Source of the DNA: Cyclobacteriaceae bacterium
GTDB taxonomy: Bacteria; Bacteroidota; Bacteroidia; Cytophagales; Cyclobacteriaceae
Assembly (NCBI GenBank): GCA_028285445.1
Contig: JANQPQ010000046.1
Location: 124,001 to 188,000 of the forward strand
Direction of reading: 5' to 3'
DNA length: 64,000 nucleotides
Each line of letters starts with the position of its first letter. Within the stretch, counting starts at the first letter, position 1. The notes beneath the pieces were generated by a model. It was given only the letters and a program-made list of their open reading frames with translations, did not search any database and was not told where the DNA came from. Positions 1 to 8,686 of this stretch are shown one piece after another. The position numbers and the translations under genes were made by a program.

Positions 1-167
1 ACCGCAAGAACAAAGGCAAACACTCAAGTATAGTGGCCTTGAACGTGCAGAATGTTACCGGACGTTACAACGTTAGCGAACACTTCTACAGTCGGCGTGC
101 TGATGAGATCCGGTTCGAGGAACAACTCGGCTTATTTCCCAACCTTAGTTATCGAATAGAATTTTAA
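1..167 (+). CDS. TonB-dependent receptor, C-terminal fragment
   Basis: Reading in the frame that starts at base 3 gives about 54 residues ending in LFPNLSYRIEF and a TAA stop at 165-167. Alternating polar/aromatic residues with a terminal phenylalanine are typical of the last beta-strands of a TonB-dependent outer-membrane receptor, and PNLxYRxxF is a common Bacteroidota ending. The 5' part lies outside the window, so the substrate cannot be told. The next gene starts 9 nt after the stop, so the two may share a transcript. Family assignment rests on the terminal strand pattern only. Confidence 0.6.
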   Translation, partial: RKNKGKHSSIVALNVQNVTGRYNVSEHFYSRRADEIRFEEQLGLFPNLSYRIEF

Positions 168-176
168 TCTGAGAAT

Positions 177-587
177 ATGAAATCCCGATTATTAGACCTG
201 GAAGTGCAAAGGAATAACCTCATGCAAGGCCTGGAGCAAAATGACATTAAATTGCTTCGTAGCCTCATCGCAAAGAATGCTACCTTCCATTTTAATCAAG
301 GCCCGGAAACGACCTTAGACAATTACAATCTTTCAAACCTGGTGCCCTTGGTTCAAAAGTATATTAAGGAATTTGGTAGATACATGGACCATGTGCGTGA
401 AGGCGACAATTGGGCCGTGGAGCATGCTCACTTTACATCCAAGGTGCTAGAGAATGGATCTCAAACTACGGCCCATTATCAGGGCAAGTACAACTTGTTA
501 TGGCAAAAAGATGATGTTCACAACTGGCGCATAGCCAAAATATCCTGCATTTTTAACCGCCCGATTTCGCGCCCCAAGGTGGCTTGA
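177..587 (+). CDS. NTF2/SnoaL-like protein (136 aa)
   Basis: Short cytoplasmic protein without signal peptide. The length, an N-terminal helix, a segment like LRSLIAKNATFHFNQGPET and a C-terminal tryptophan-containing strand (WRIAKISCIF) suit the cone-shaped NTF2-like fold (SnoaL/DUF4440). The central GDNWAVEHAHFTSKV segment is matched by GAGNWAVEQSDFISKL in the next gene, so the two are diverged paralogues. Members include ketosteroid isomerase-like enzymes and non-catalytic binding proteins; no substrate can be assigned. It follows a TonB-receptor end by 9 nt. Confidence 0.6.
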   Translation: MKSRLLDLEVQRNNLMQGLEQNDIKLLRSLIAKNATFHFNQGPETTLDNYNLSNLVPLVQKYIKEFGRYMDHVREGDNWAVEHAHFTSKVLENGSQTTAHYQGKYNLLWQKDDVHNWRIAKISCIFNRPISRPKVA

Positions 588-669
588 GGTTGAGGATTTT
601 GCAGTTTAAAAAACGCTAAAGCGATTCAACTTCACATTAAGGAAATATTTATTTCTTTTTCCTATATTA

Positions 670-707
670 AAGAATGAATGCCCCAGGAAGGTTGGGGCTC
701 CGTTCTT
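670..707 (+). terminator. Two-part hairpin between the NTF2-like genes
   Basis: GCCCCA (680-685) pairs with TGGGGC (693-698) over a 7-nt loop, and AAGAATG (670-676) pairs with CGTTCTT (701-707, one G-T wobble) around a small internal loop. No T-run follows, so it could be a weak terminator of the first gene or a structured leader of the second. Confidence 0.4.
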
Positions 708-735
708 CCCACATCTTTAACCAAAGAATTTGCTT

Positions 736-1131
736 ATGAAGTTAGAATTGAAAGCCATTCGGCTACAGCGTCAAGCCTGGATAGATGCAGTAAACTCAGG
801 TGATATAGATAAATTTCGAGACATACTCTCTAACGACGCTGTTTGGATACCGCCGCGGATGCCAGCCCTCAATGGTCGCGACGCTATCATCGAATGGATG
901 ACGCCTTTCTTTGCTGACTTTAAGCACGAATTCTCCGTTGAACCACAAAGCGTAAAAGGCGCCGGCAATTGGGCCGTGGAACAATCCGATTTCATCTCAA
1001 AACTTGAACCAAACGACGGTGGTGGAGACTCCCAATTGGATGGCAAGTATCTAATCATCTGGCGCTGGGAAAAAGACAACATCTGGCGCATGGAGCGCTA
1101 TGTTGATATGACCGAGGAGGACTCGGAGTAA
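736..1131 (+). CDS. NTF2/SnoaL-like protein (DUF4440 type)
   Basis: About 131 aa. The IDAVNSGDIDKFRDILSNDA opening and the C-terminal strand IWRMERYVDM are typical of SnoaL/DUF4440 proteins. ATG 736 is preferred to the in-frame TTG at 730, because the protein then begins MKLELKAIRLQ. It is a paralogue of the gene at 177-587 (shared NWAVE...S core). No signal peptide and no clear catalytic residues can be assigned. It is separated from its paralogue by a hairpin and from the following padR gene by another hairpin, so it may be transcribed alone. Confidence 0.6.
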   Translation: MKLELKAIRLQRQAWIDAVNSGDIDKFRDILSNDAVWIPPRMPALNGRDAIIEWMTPFFADFKHEFSVEPQSVKGAGNWAVEQSDFISKLEPNDGGGDSQLDGKYLIIWRWEKDNIWRMERYVDMTEEDSE

Positions 1132-1166
1132 TCCCTTAAAAGTAAATTAGCATACTTACACAGGGC

Positions 1167-1193
1167 TCCCAAAGGAACCTAATCGCTTTGGGA
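1167..1193 (+). terminator. 8-bp perfect hairpin after the NTF2-like gene
   Basis: TCCCAAAG (1167-1174) and CTTTGGGA (1186-1193) are perfect complements around an 11-nt loop, followed by TCGTATTATA. It sits between the NTF2-like gene and the padR promoter region and probably ends the upstream transcript. The T-tract is poor. Confidence 0.45.
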
Positions 1194-1199
1194 TCGTAT

Positions 1200-1218
1200 T
1201 ATATAAGAATCTTATATA
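1200..1218. promoter_or_regulatory. Candidate PadR operator, cassette 1
   Basis: TATATAAG (1200-1207) and CTTATATA (1211-1218) form a perfect 8-bp inverted repeat around AAT, 17 nt before the padR ATG at 1236. PadR regulators are dimeric winged-helix proteins that usually repress their own operon from a palindrome near the promoter. Binding here is inferred from position and symmetry. Confidence 0.45.
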
Positions 1219-1235
1219 TAAAAGATTTATAGATA

Positions 1236-1565
1236 ATGTTTAGCAATGAATTAATTCGAGGTACCCTCAGAACCATTGTATTGAAGTTGCTTGCGGAGGA
1301 GGAAAAATTATATGGCTACCAGATTACTCAGAAAGTGGAGGAGGTTTCTAAAGGTAATATCAAACTAACCTACGGCGCCCTTTACCCCACCCTGCACAAG
1401 TTGGAAGATGAAGGGCTGGTGAAGACAACATCGGTTGAGGTCGACAATCGTCTACGAAAGTATTACAGCCTTACAGTCTCCGGCCGAAAAGTGGCCGAAG
1501 AGAAAATAGCAGAATACAAGTCGTTCACGGAAACCATGAAGCGACTGATACTATCAAAATCGTAA
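1236..1565 (+). CDS. PadR-family transcriptional regulator
   Basis: 109 aa. The LKLLAEEEKLYGYQITQKV segment, the LTYGALYPTLHKLEDEGLV recognition-helix region and the wing with RKYYSLTVSGRK are hallmarks of the PadR winged helix. A short C-terminal helix should form the dimer interface. The permease gene begins two bases after the TAA stop, a typical coupled PadR-permease cassette of Bacteroidota. A perfect palindrome at 1200-1218 suggests autoregulation. In this family, effector binding or membrane state relieves repression; the ligand here is unknown. It is paralogous to the PadR protein at 6903-7235. Confidence 0.9.
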   Translation: MFSNELIRGTLRTIVLKLLAEEEKLYGYQITQKVEEVSKGNIKLTYGALYPTLHKLEDEGLVKTTSVEVDNRLRKYYSLTVSGRKVAEEKIAEYKSFTETMKRLILSKS

Positions 1566-1567
1566 TA

Positions 1568-4213
1568 ATGCTAAGTAAGGAGCAAATAAAGCGAGTGGTA
1601 GAGATGCTCTACCTCCTGGGTTTCCATGCCTCCTTTCGGGATGAGCTCATAGATCATGTCAGCTCAGATGTTGAAAACAGGATGGCTTCAGGACTTACCT
1701 TCGAGCAAGCCCTTGCTCAAATAGAACCCGAGTTACGATCCAAAGAGATAAAAAGAATCAACCGCCTGCTTATTCCCAAATCTAAAAGTAATAATGGAGC
1801 CATGATAAAAAACTACCTCAACGTTGCTATCAGAAATTTGCGAAAGAATAAGACCTATTCCTTCATTAATATTTCGGGGTTGGCCATTGGCATAGCTTGT
1901 ACCTTGCTAATTGCTCTCTACGTACTTGAAGAACTTAGCTACGACAATTTCCATCCCCAAGGCGATAGAACCTACCGCGTGGTTACCAAGGGAATTGCCC
2001 AGGGAGAGAGTTTTGAACATGCCAGAACAGCCATGCCCTGGGGTCCATCTATGGCAGATGACCTACCTGAGATTGAAAACTTCCTAAGAATTCGAACGCC
2101 CAACTCCAGGTTTATGGTGCAGTACGAAGACAGGAAGTTTTATGAGAAAGGATTCTTTTTCGTTGACTCAACCTTCTTTGATGTATTGGGGTATCAACTC
2201 ATTTTGGGCAACGCCCAAGACGTGCTTCGTAATCCAAACTCTGTGGTTGTTTCTGAAAGAGCTGCCCGAAAATTCTTCGGAGAGGAAGATCCACTAGGGA
2301 AAACGATTAAAGCAGATATAAGCCTGGAGCTAACGGTAACCGGAATTATGGCTGATCCTCCTGACAACGCTCACATGCATTTCGATTTCCTGGTATCTCT
2401 AAACAGCATAGCAGATTACCGAGATGCTCAGGGTAATCTTATTTACGGAAATATATTTGAGAACTGGCTTTGGCGCAGCACCTACACTTATTTGCTGCTT
2501 GGGGAAGAGGCCGATCCAACCCAACTTCAAAACAAGTTTTCCGCGTTTCTCGATCATTATGCCGGAGACCAATTCAAACAATTCGGATTGGAGTACAATC
2601 TTGAGTTGCAACCCATCAGAGATATTCACCTGAATTCCCACCTGGAAAGCGAAATAGAAGGTAATGGAAATATCAGCTATATCTATATTTTCTCAGCGGT
2701 GGCGCTCTTTGTTCTTTTTATAGCTTGCATCAACTTCATGAATTTATCCACCGCCCGATCTATCAAGCGGTCGAAGGAAGTTGGTTTGCGCAAGGCTGTG
2801 GGAGCAGCGCGACACCAGCTCATCACTCAGTTTCTGGGTGAATCGATGGTAATTACCGTCGTTGCCTCAACGCTTGCGCTGATGCTTGTGGTTGTACTAC
2901 TTCCAATTTTCACCGGCATTACCGGGCAACAGATTGAATTAATAGGTGAAGACACTATAGCTATATTATTAGGGCTGATTGCTATAACTGTTTTAGTTGG
3001 TGTTATTTCAGGAAGCTATCCAGCCGCTTTTCTCTCCGGATTCAATCCAGCATTGGTGTTGAAGGGAAAAGGTGGCAGTGATGCAGGAAACCGGTTACTT
3101 AGAAAGGTGCTGGTTATGGTCCAGTTTACAATTTCGGCGCTGCTCGTAATTGGTATCGGGGTAGTTTATTTGCAAATGCAATACATCCAGGAGAAGGAGC
3201 TGGGATTTGACAAAGAATATTTGCTAGCCATTCCGCAGCCGGAACCGGTATCAATTAGTCGATACCCTACTTTAAAAAGCCGGCTTCAGGACCATCCTAA
3301 GGTGATTGGAGTAACTGCGGCATCCAGGATTCCTGGTGAGTTCTTCGGAACTGGCTTTACAAGAAAGTTTGGTGCGCCGGTTGAAGAAAATGTAGCCGTG
3401 CAATCCGTTTCAGTAGACTTTAATTTCGCAGAGGTGCTTGGCATGCAAATCGCCACCGGGAGGAACTTCTCTGAGGAATTTGGCACAGATAGTCTAAGTG
3501 CCGTGATGATAAATGAAGCCGCAGTAACCGCTTTGAACCTGGAAGACCCACTCCAGGAGCAATTGGCTTGGTTTGGACAAGTAGGTGCCCCCATTGTTGG
3601 AGTAGTCAAAGATTTCCACTTCAAATCCCTCCACGATCCGATTGAGCCATTTCTCTTCTTCATCTCGGGATACAACTTCCTGTGGGTACTTGCAAAAGTT
3701 GAAGCCGAGGATTTGCCGCAGACTATAGCATACATTGAAGATCAATGGGCAACCATAAACCCTCAACACCCTTTCGATTATGAGTTCCTCAGCGACAAGT
3801 ATGGTAACTTGTATCAGGCTGAAAGTCAATTAGGAAATATCCTCAACTTTTTTGCGGCAATAGCCATGTTTATCGCAGGGCTGGGATTATTTGGTCTGGT
3901 TTCTTTTACTACAGAGCAAAGAACCAAAGAAATAGGCATCCGCAAAACGCTGGGGGCACCAACTGCCAACATAGTTCTATTGTTGATGAAGGGATTTGCC
4001 GGATTAGTACTAGCGGCTAACCTGGTAGCAATTCCCATCGGATACTATTTCATGAATAGCTGGCTTCAGAATTTTACCTACCATAGCCAGTTGAATGTTG
4101 TTGTATTTATCGTAGCAATCGTATCCACATTGCTACTGGCAATAATTACTGTTTCTTATAAATCGATAAAAGCCGCTTTAACGAATCCGGTGAAGTCTCT
4201 CAAGTATGAGTGA
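1568..4213 (+). CDS. FtsX/MacB-like ABC permease with N-terminal prefix domain
   Basis: 881 aa. Residues 1-75 are a soluble helical prefix (RDELIDHVSSDVENRM) of the kind NCBI calls permease prefix domain 2. A first membrane segment near 98-118, a large periplasmic MacB_PCD-type domain, three membrane segments (about 370-480), a second half repeating this plan, and a final FtsX domain ending NPVKSLKYE follow. Signature FtsX segments are MNLSTARSIKRSKEVGLRKAVGA and its second copy near EQRTKEIGIRKTLGAP. The family extrudes or mechanically couples envelope substrates with a separate ATPase; none is encoded nearby. It is coupled to padR upstream and convergent with its paralogue at 4221-6902. Confidence 0.9.
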   Translation: MLSKEQIKRVVEMLYLLGFHASFRDELIDHVSSDVENRMASGLTFEQALAQIEPELRSKEIKRINRLLIPKSKSNNGAMIKNYLNVAIRNLRKNKTYSFINISGLAIGIACTLLIALYVLEELSYDNFHPQGDRTYRVVTKGIAQGESFEHARTAMPWGPSMADDLPEIENFLRIRTPNSRFMVQYEDRKFYEKGFFFVDSTFFDVLGYQLILGNAQDVLRNPNSVVVSERAARKFFGEEDPLGKTIKADISLELTVTGIMADPPDNAHMHFDFLVSLNSIADYRDAQGNLIYGNIFENWLWRSTYTYLLLGEEADPTQLQNKFSAFLDHYAGDQFKQFGLEYNLELQPIRDIHLNSHLESEIEGNGNISYIYIFSAVALFVLFIACINFMNLSTARSIKRSKEVGLRKAVGAARHQLITQFLGESMVITVVASTLALMLVVVLLPIFTGITGQQIELIGEDTIAILLGLIAITVLVGVISGSYPAAFLSGFNPALVLKGKGGSDAGNRLLRKVLVMVQFTISALLVIGIGVVYLQMQYIQEKELGFDKEYLLAIPQPEPVSISRYPTLKSRLQDHPKVIGVTAASRIPGEFFGTGFTRKFGAPVEENVAVQSVSVDFNFAEVLGMQIATGRNFSEEFGTDSLSAVMINEAAVTALNLEDPLQEQLAWFGQVGAPIVGVVKDFHFKSLHDPIEPFLFFISGYNFLWVLAKVEAEDLPQTIAYIEDQWATINPQHPFDYEFLSDKYGNLYQAESQLGNILNFFAAIAMFIAGLGLFGLVSFTTEQRTKEIGIRKTLGAPTANIVLLLMKGFAGLVLAANLVAIPIGYYFMNSWLQNFTYHSQLNVVVFIVAIVSTLLLAIITVSYKSIKAALTNPVKSLKYE

Positions 4214-4220
4214 GGCACAG

Positions 4221-6902
4221 TTATTCAGTTCGCAACGATTTAGCTGGATTAGACCTTGCTGCCTTTATTGACTGATAGCTAAGTGTAAACATTGCTACCA
4301 GAAACGCTAATAGTCCAGCCGAAAGATAAATACTTGGTCCGGCAGAAAAACTGTAAGCGAATTGTTCAAGCCACTGCTCTACCCCGTAGATAGCGATTGG
4401 TATTGTTATCAGAAATGAGAACAATATCAGCCTACTGAACTGACTGGAAAGCAGCAGCACAATGCTTGATACGGAGGCTCCCATTACCTTTCTTATCCCA
4501 ATCTCCTTTATGCGCTGCTCGGTTGTAAATGAAGCTAAAGCGAAGAGGCCTAAACAAGCTACCAAGATCGCAAAAGCGGCAAAAAGTGCGAATATTGTAC
4601 CTGTACGCTGCTCTGCAGCATACATATTACTAAAGCGTTGGTCCAGGAAGGAATAACTAAAAGGCTGACTGGCGTCAATATTCTTCCATTCTCTTTCCGC
4701 CGCTTCCAATACTTCGCTGGCATTGTCAGAGTTAAATCTCACAGACAAGATCGCTCGATTAGTTCCCAAAACCATGCTCAGGTTGCCAATATTCTCTCTT
4801 AATGAATTGAAGTGAAAATCTTTAACCACCCCTATGATTGTACTGGCGATGAGGCTGTCGTGGTCAACGCTGCCGGTGCTGGGGTTCCAATAAGGCTGTT
4901 CAACCACTTGCCCAATAGGGTCATCAAAACCAAATGCTTCTGCGGCAGACTCATTAATGATCATAGCAAGATTAAGGTCAGAGGGGAATTCTTCAGAGAA
5001 GTTTCTGCCTTTCACAACCTCCATTTCCATGGTAGGAATATAGTCGTAGTCTACGCGCCAATATTGCATATTGATTGACGCTTCAGGATCGCTATTTCCT
5101 TGGGGAGAAAAGTTGGTATCGCTGCGTGAAGAACGGACAGGCAAATAGCCAGAATAGGAAGCATTTACTACCGCCGATTGGGCTTTAATAGCAGACTTAT
5201 AGGCTGCAGACTGATTGCCCAGTAGATAGGCATCATGCACCAACAGGGTCTGCTCTTTATTAAAACCTAGCTTTTTATTCTGAATATAATTAAGCTGCCC
5301 ATAGATAACTCCGGTTCCTACTATCAATAGAATTGAGATACCGAATTGGAACACAACGAGGAAGCTCCGGAGCCAGGCCGTACCGGTTCCTGCCTTGAAT
5401 ACTCCCTTGATTACCTTTATCGGCTTGAAAGATGATAGATAAAAGGCGGGATATACACCCGACCCAGCCCCAACTAAAACGACTCCTACTCCCATGAGTA
5501 ACCAGAATGTCAGGTCATCGGTGGGAAGTACCAGAGATTTTTGCGATAGGCTGTTAAAGTAGGGCATAATCAACCAGGCAGCTATTATAGCCAATAGAAA
5601 TGCAAAAGAGCTGAGCAGTATTGATTCAGTGAGAAACTGCTTAATGAGATGAGACCTATAGGAGCCCAAGACCTTCCTGACACCAACTTCTTTAGCTCTT
5701 TCTGCCGAGCGAGCCGTTGAGAGATTCATGTAGTTGATCCCAGCAATCACAAGAATAAAAACGGCGATGGAAGTGAATAGATAAACATAGGTTATGTCAC
5801 TGTTCGGCGCCAGCTCAACAACTAAATCGGATTTAAGGTGAATATCTACTACCGGCTGAAGAAAGTACTTGACGCGAGTAGGGTTTTCACCTTCAGCATT
5901 AAGACTAGCCCCAAAATGGTTGAGTGCAGGCTCGACGTACTTTGCAACCATCTGCGGAAATTTGGACTCCAATTCCTCAGGGGATGATCCCTCCTGAAGG
6001 AGTATATATGTGTGGAAGTTATTGCTGAGCCAGGCATTATTATTCGCCCGGGAAAAACTTGCCATCGATAGCAGAATGTCGACCTGAAAATGGGTATTTG
6101 AGGGCAGAGGTTCGAAAATGCCAGAAATGGTGTACTGTGTACCGCCACTGGTAGTGAGATATTTGCCTACCGGATCTTCTTGATCAAAGTACTTTTCAGC
6201 AATAGCTGAAGAAATTACCATCGTTTGTGGTTGGGTTAATGCCTGGTCTGCGTTTCCAACCAATAGATTGAAATCAAACACCTGAAAAATACTGGAGTCT
6301 GCGAAGAAGACGTTTGGCTCGTTGAACACCAACTCCCCCTGGTTAAAGATCACCCCATAGGCATTTCTAAACCGTGCAGAAGATTGCACTTCGGGGAAAT
6401 CGTTAGCCAAAGCCTGTGCAAGTGGTGCAGGCGTAATTGCCGCATAAAATGGCTCTCCATGAAACAGGTGGTCTCCTGATACACGGTAAATTCTATCACT
6501 ATTGGTCCAATGTTTATCATACCCCAATTCATCCGAAACGAACAATAGAATTAGCAAGCAGCAGGTAACACCGATTGTTAATCCAAGAATGTTAACAGCA
6601 CTGTAGAACTTGTGCTTGGAAAGATTTCTAAATGCGATTTTGATGTAGTTTTTGACCATTATACTAACCTTATGATTTGCTAATTCAATTGTACTTTTTT
6701 GCACCGCACGGAGCTGCTTTTCCCCACCAAAAGAGGCTATCACTTCCAGGTATGCTTCCATAAAACGCATGCCGTCGTCCATCCGAGCTTCCACCAACGT
6801 ACAGATGTGATCGACAATCTCAGATTCCAACGGTTCGTAGACAACGCCGCGCTTCTGAACGTCCTTTACGATAAAATCAATATGACTCTGATTAAGCTCC
6901 AA
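4221..6902 (-). CDS. FtsX/MacB-like ABC permease with N-terminal prefix domain (paralogue)
   Basis: 893 aa with the same plan as the permease at 1568: soluble prefix (EIVDHICTLVEARMDDGM), single membrane helix, periplasmic MacB-type domain, three-helix FtsX unit containing MNLSTARSAERAKEVGVRK, second periplasmic domain and final FtsX unit with EQRIKEIGIRKVMGA, ending NPAKSLRTE. The start is a TTG immediately after the padR TAA stop; no ATG is in frame nearby, and this start retains the full prefix. The genes probably share one mRNA with translational coupling. No ATPase partner is seen. Only 7 nt separate its end from the convergent paralogue. Confidence 0.9.
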   Translation of the reverse strand: MELNQSHIDFIVKDVQKRGVVYEPLESEIVDHICTLVEARMDDGMRFMEAYLEVIASFGGEKQLRAVQKSTIELANHKVSIMVKNYIKIAFRNLSKHKFYSAVNILGLTIGVTCCLLILLFVSDELGYDKHWTNSDRIYRVSGDHLFHGEPFYAAITPAPLAQALANDFPEVQSSARFRNAYGVIFNQGELVFNEPNVFFADSSIFQVFDFNLLVGNADQALTQPQTMVISSAIAEKYFDQEDPVGKYLTTSGGTQYTISGIFEPLPSNTHFQVDILLSMASFSRANNNAWLSNNFHTYILLQEGSSPEELESKFPQMVAKYVEPALNHFGASLNAEGENPTRVKYFLQPVVDIHLKSDLVVELAPNSDITYVYLFTSIAVFILVIAGINYMNLSTARSAERAKEVGVRKVLGSYRSHLIKQFLTESILLSSFAFLLAIIAAWLIMPYFNSLSQKSLVLPTDDLTFWLLMGVGVVLVGAGSGVYPAFYLSSFKPIKVIKGVFKAGTGTAWLRSFLVVFQFGISILLIVGTGVIYGQLNYIQNKKLGFNKEQTLLVHDAYLLGNQSAAYKSAIKAQSAVVNASYSGYLPVRSSRSDTNFSPQGNSDPEASINMQYWRVDYDYIPTMEMEVVKGRNFSEEFPSDLNLAMIINESAAEAFGFDDPIGQVVEQPYWNPSTGSVDHDSLIASTIIGVVKDFHFNSLRENIGNLSMVLGTNRAILSVRFNSDNASEVLEAAEREWKNIDASQPFSYSFLDQRFSNMYAAEQRTGTIFALFAAFAILVACLGLFALASFTTEQRIKEIGIRKVMGASVSSIVLLLSSQFSRLILFSFLITIPIAIYGVEQWLEQFAYSFSAGPSIYLSAGLLAFLVAMFTLSYQSIKAARSNPAKSLRTE

Positions 6903-7235
6903 TTATGCAAGTTTGATTTGCAGTACTGACCGCATAGTCTGCACAAAGGCTGCGAATTCTTCAACCTTGGCCAACACTACTGAATTGCCTTTGGAAGTTA
7001 GTCGGTAGTACTTTCTAATCCTTTTGCCAATGTGTACAGTTTCTGTGCTAAGCAAGCCCTCCGCTTCCAGCTTATGAAGGGTAGGATACAGGGCACCCTC
7101 GGTAAGCAATATTTGCTCGGATGAAAGCTCCCGCACCTTTTGTGTAATTTCATAGCCGTACATTTCTTTGTTATCGGCCAGCACCTTTAAAACTATCGTT
7201 TGTAAAGTGCCTTTAAGTAAAGCAGAAGAATGCAT
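6903..7235 (-). CDS. PadR-family transcriptional regulator (paralogue)
   Basis: 110 aa. It has the winged-helix pattern LKVLADNKEMYGYEITQKV, LTEGALYPTLHKLEAEGLL and RKYYRLTSKG, and is clearly paralogous to the PadR protein at 1236. Its stop codon abuts the TTG of the permease. The start is ATG (7233-7235), preceded by an AT-rich inverted repeat at 7244-7266 that may be its operator. It likely represses the downstream permease and itself; the inducing signal is unknown. Confidence 0.9.
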   Translation of the reverse strand: MHSSALLKGTLQTIVLKVLADNKEMYGYEITQKVRELSSEQILLTEGALYPTLHKLEAEGLLSTETVHIGKRIRKYYRLTSKGNSVVLAKVEEFAAFVQTMRSVLQIKLA

Positions 7236-7243
7236 AATTTGTC

Positions 7244-7266
7244 AATACATAATTTTCCTATGTATT
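7244..7266. promoter_or_regulatory. Candidate PadR operator, cassette 2
   Basis: AATACATA (7244-7251) and TATGTATT (7259-7266) are perfect complements around 7 nt, ending 9 nt before the padR start codon on the minus strand. Position and symmetry fit a dimeric PadR site. The half-site differs from that of cassette 1, suggesting the two regulators do not share targets. Confidence 0.4.
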
Positions 7267-7300
7267 ATACGCTGCTGGGTCTAAACTGGTTACAGGTTAA

Positions 7301-8125
7301 TCAGATTTGACTTAAGGTATCGATTAGTGACTGGAAGGTTGGTATTAGTACCTGACGCATAAGGTCAGCGCGGCGGGGATGGTAGAGCACCTCGGCATCG
7401 TCCATGTAGTTGATTTTAGTCATTTCTAGTTGGAGAGCATGCACATTATCCTGTGGATTACCGAAGCTGCGTGTGATGTGGCCGCCTTTAAAAGGCATGT
7501 TGTGTTGCAATTGATATCCTTTGTTTCCCAAGTTGGTCATAGCAGCGTCAATCAGTTCAGGATGAGCGCTTTTACCATCATTATCGCCAAGTATCAAGTC
7601 TGGAAATGGATCAGTATGAATGGATTTGACTACCTGCCTGATGGAATGCGCATCAAAAAGCAACACCTTTTGAAATCCCTTTTTTAGTTTGGCTAGTTCT
7701 TCTTCAATTCTCTGATGATAAGGCCGGTAGTAGGTGTCGAGTCGTAACTCAATCTCGGAGGAGTCTGGCGTGTCATTTTTATACAATGGTTGTCCGAGGA
7801 AAGTAGTTTCCGGCACAAGATTGGTAATTATCCTTCCGTCTCCATAAAGAGGCTTACTATCAGGGTCGCGATTGAGGTCAATTACCCATCTGCTAACCTT
7901 TGCGACAATCATGGTAATACCCATCGCCGGGGCAAAGTCGTAGAGTTGATCCACAAACCAGTCGGTATCATCAGGGGCCTTTATAAGCTCCTGATCATAT
8001 TGTTCACGAACCTCTGGCGGGAAGAAAGTTCCGGCATGAGGAACACTTACCAGGATAGGTGCTAATGGTCCTTTTGCCGGAATGAAGTCAAACAGCTGCA
8101 CTGGTTTAGCGCTTGCTCTGCTCAC
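7301..8125 (-). CDS. N-formylglutamate amidohydrolase family protein
   Basis: 274 aa. SVPHAGTFFPPEVREQ near the start, DDTDWFVDQL, the NRDPDSKPLYGDG segment and LLFDAHSIRQ match the FGase family, where these histidines and acids bind a metal and cleave N-formylglutamate to glutamate and formate. No other histidine-degradation gene is nearby, so the real substrate may be another N-acyl amino acid. The start is GTG at 8125, overlapping the upstream small gene by 20 nt (GTG 8101 is an alternative). The overlap places it last in an operon with small membrane proteins. Confidence 0.85.
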   Translation of the reverse strand: MSRASAKPVQLFDFIPAKGPLAPILVSVPHAGTFFPPEVREQYDQELIKAPDDTDWFVDQLYDFAPAMGITMIVAKVSRWVIDLNRDPDSKPLYGDGRIITNLVPETTFLGQPLYKNDTPDSSEIELRLDTYYRPYHQRIEEELAKLKKGFQKVLLFDAHSIRQVVKSIHTDPFPDLILGDNDGKSAHPELIDAAMTNLGNKGYQLQHNMPFKGGHITRSFGNPQDNVHALQLEMTKINYMDDAEVLYHPRRADLMRQVLIPTFQSLIDTLSQI

Positions 8126-8354
8126 AGTCTTCTAGCGCTTGTTGTGCGGCCTGAGCATTTGCCTGGGCTAACATACGCTGTTCCTCAGCGATCTTTTGCA
8201 GTTGAATAGCCCTTTTCTCATTTTCCTGCGCTACTACGTGCATTTGAGTACTGATCTCCTTCTGTTTTTGGGCCTCACTTCGTTGCATAAATCCAAAGGC
8301 TGCAAGTAGCAAACAAAGAACAGACAAGATTGTAATTACTACATTCTTATTCAT
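8106..8354 (-). CDS. Small membrane-anchored coiled-coil protein (82 aa)
   Basis: One N-terminal membrane helix (about residues 6-24, ITILSVLCLLLAAFGF) is followed by a long Gln/Glu/Ala-rich coiled coil reaching the C-terminus (QALEDCEQSKR). I do not recognise a family. The 86-aa protein just upstream has the same architecture, so the pair looks like an ancient duplication. It overlaps the N-formylglutamate amidohydrolase start by 20 nt and lies 2 nt after its sister gene, so the three are almost certainly co-transcribed. A membrane scaffold or stalk role is a guess. Confidence 0.7.
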   Translation of the reverse strand: MNKNVVITILSVLCLLLAAFGFMQRSEAQKQKEISTQMHVVAQENEKRAIQLQKIAEEQRMLAQANAQAAQQALEDCEQSKR

Positions 8355-8356
8355 AA

Positions 8357-8617
8357 CTAGTTTTGGTTAGATGCGTTTTGGTTGGCACAGGCCTCCGCCT
8401 GCTGCTGAGCCTCTAGGGCCAGTTCACGCTGCTTAAATGCCTCTTGTATGGCAGATTCTTGTGCCCTTATAGCTTCAGCAGCCTCTACTTCAAGCTCCAA
8501 CATCCTAATAGTGACTTTAGAAGCCTTAGACTTTTCGCTAAATGCAAAAATGAGCGCTCCAAGCGCTACTACTAAGAGGAATATATTTATAAGGGAGGAT
8601 TTACTATTTAGATTCAA
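8357..8617 (-). CDS. Small membrane-anchored coiled-coil protein (86 aa)
   Basis: A membrane helix at about residues 9-27 (LINIFLLVVALGALIFAF) is followed by a helical Glu/Gln/Ala-rich segment with heptad-like spacing and an Asn-rich tail (CANQNASNQN). It has the same layout as the 82-aa protein 2 nt downstream. Both carry one cysteine near the C-terminus, which could allow disulfide or mixed dimers if that end is periplasmic. Function unknown. Confidence 0.7.
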   Translation of the reverse strand: MNLNSKSSLINIFLLVVALGALIFAFSEKSKASKVTIRMLELEVEAAEAIRAQESAIQEAFKQRELALEAQQQAEACANQNASNQN

Positions 8618-8686
8618 GATTTTGCGTTGGATGAGTTTCTACTCTCAATATATCAAAAGTCCTCAATCCTTCCATATCAAAATCTA

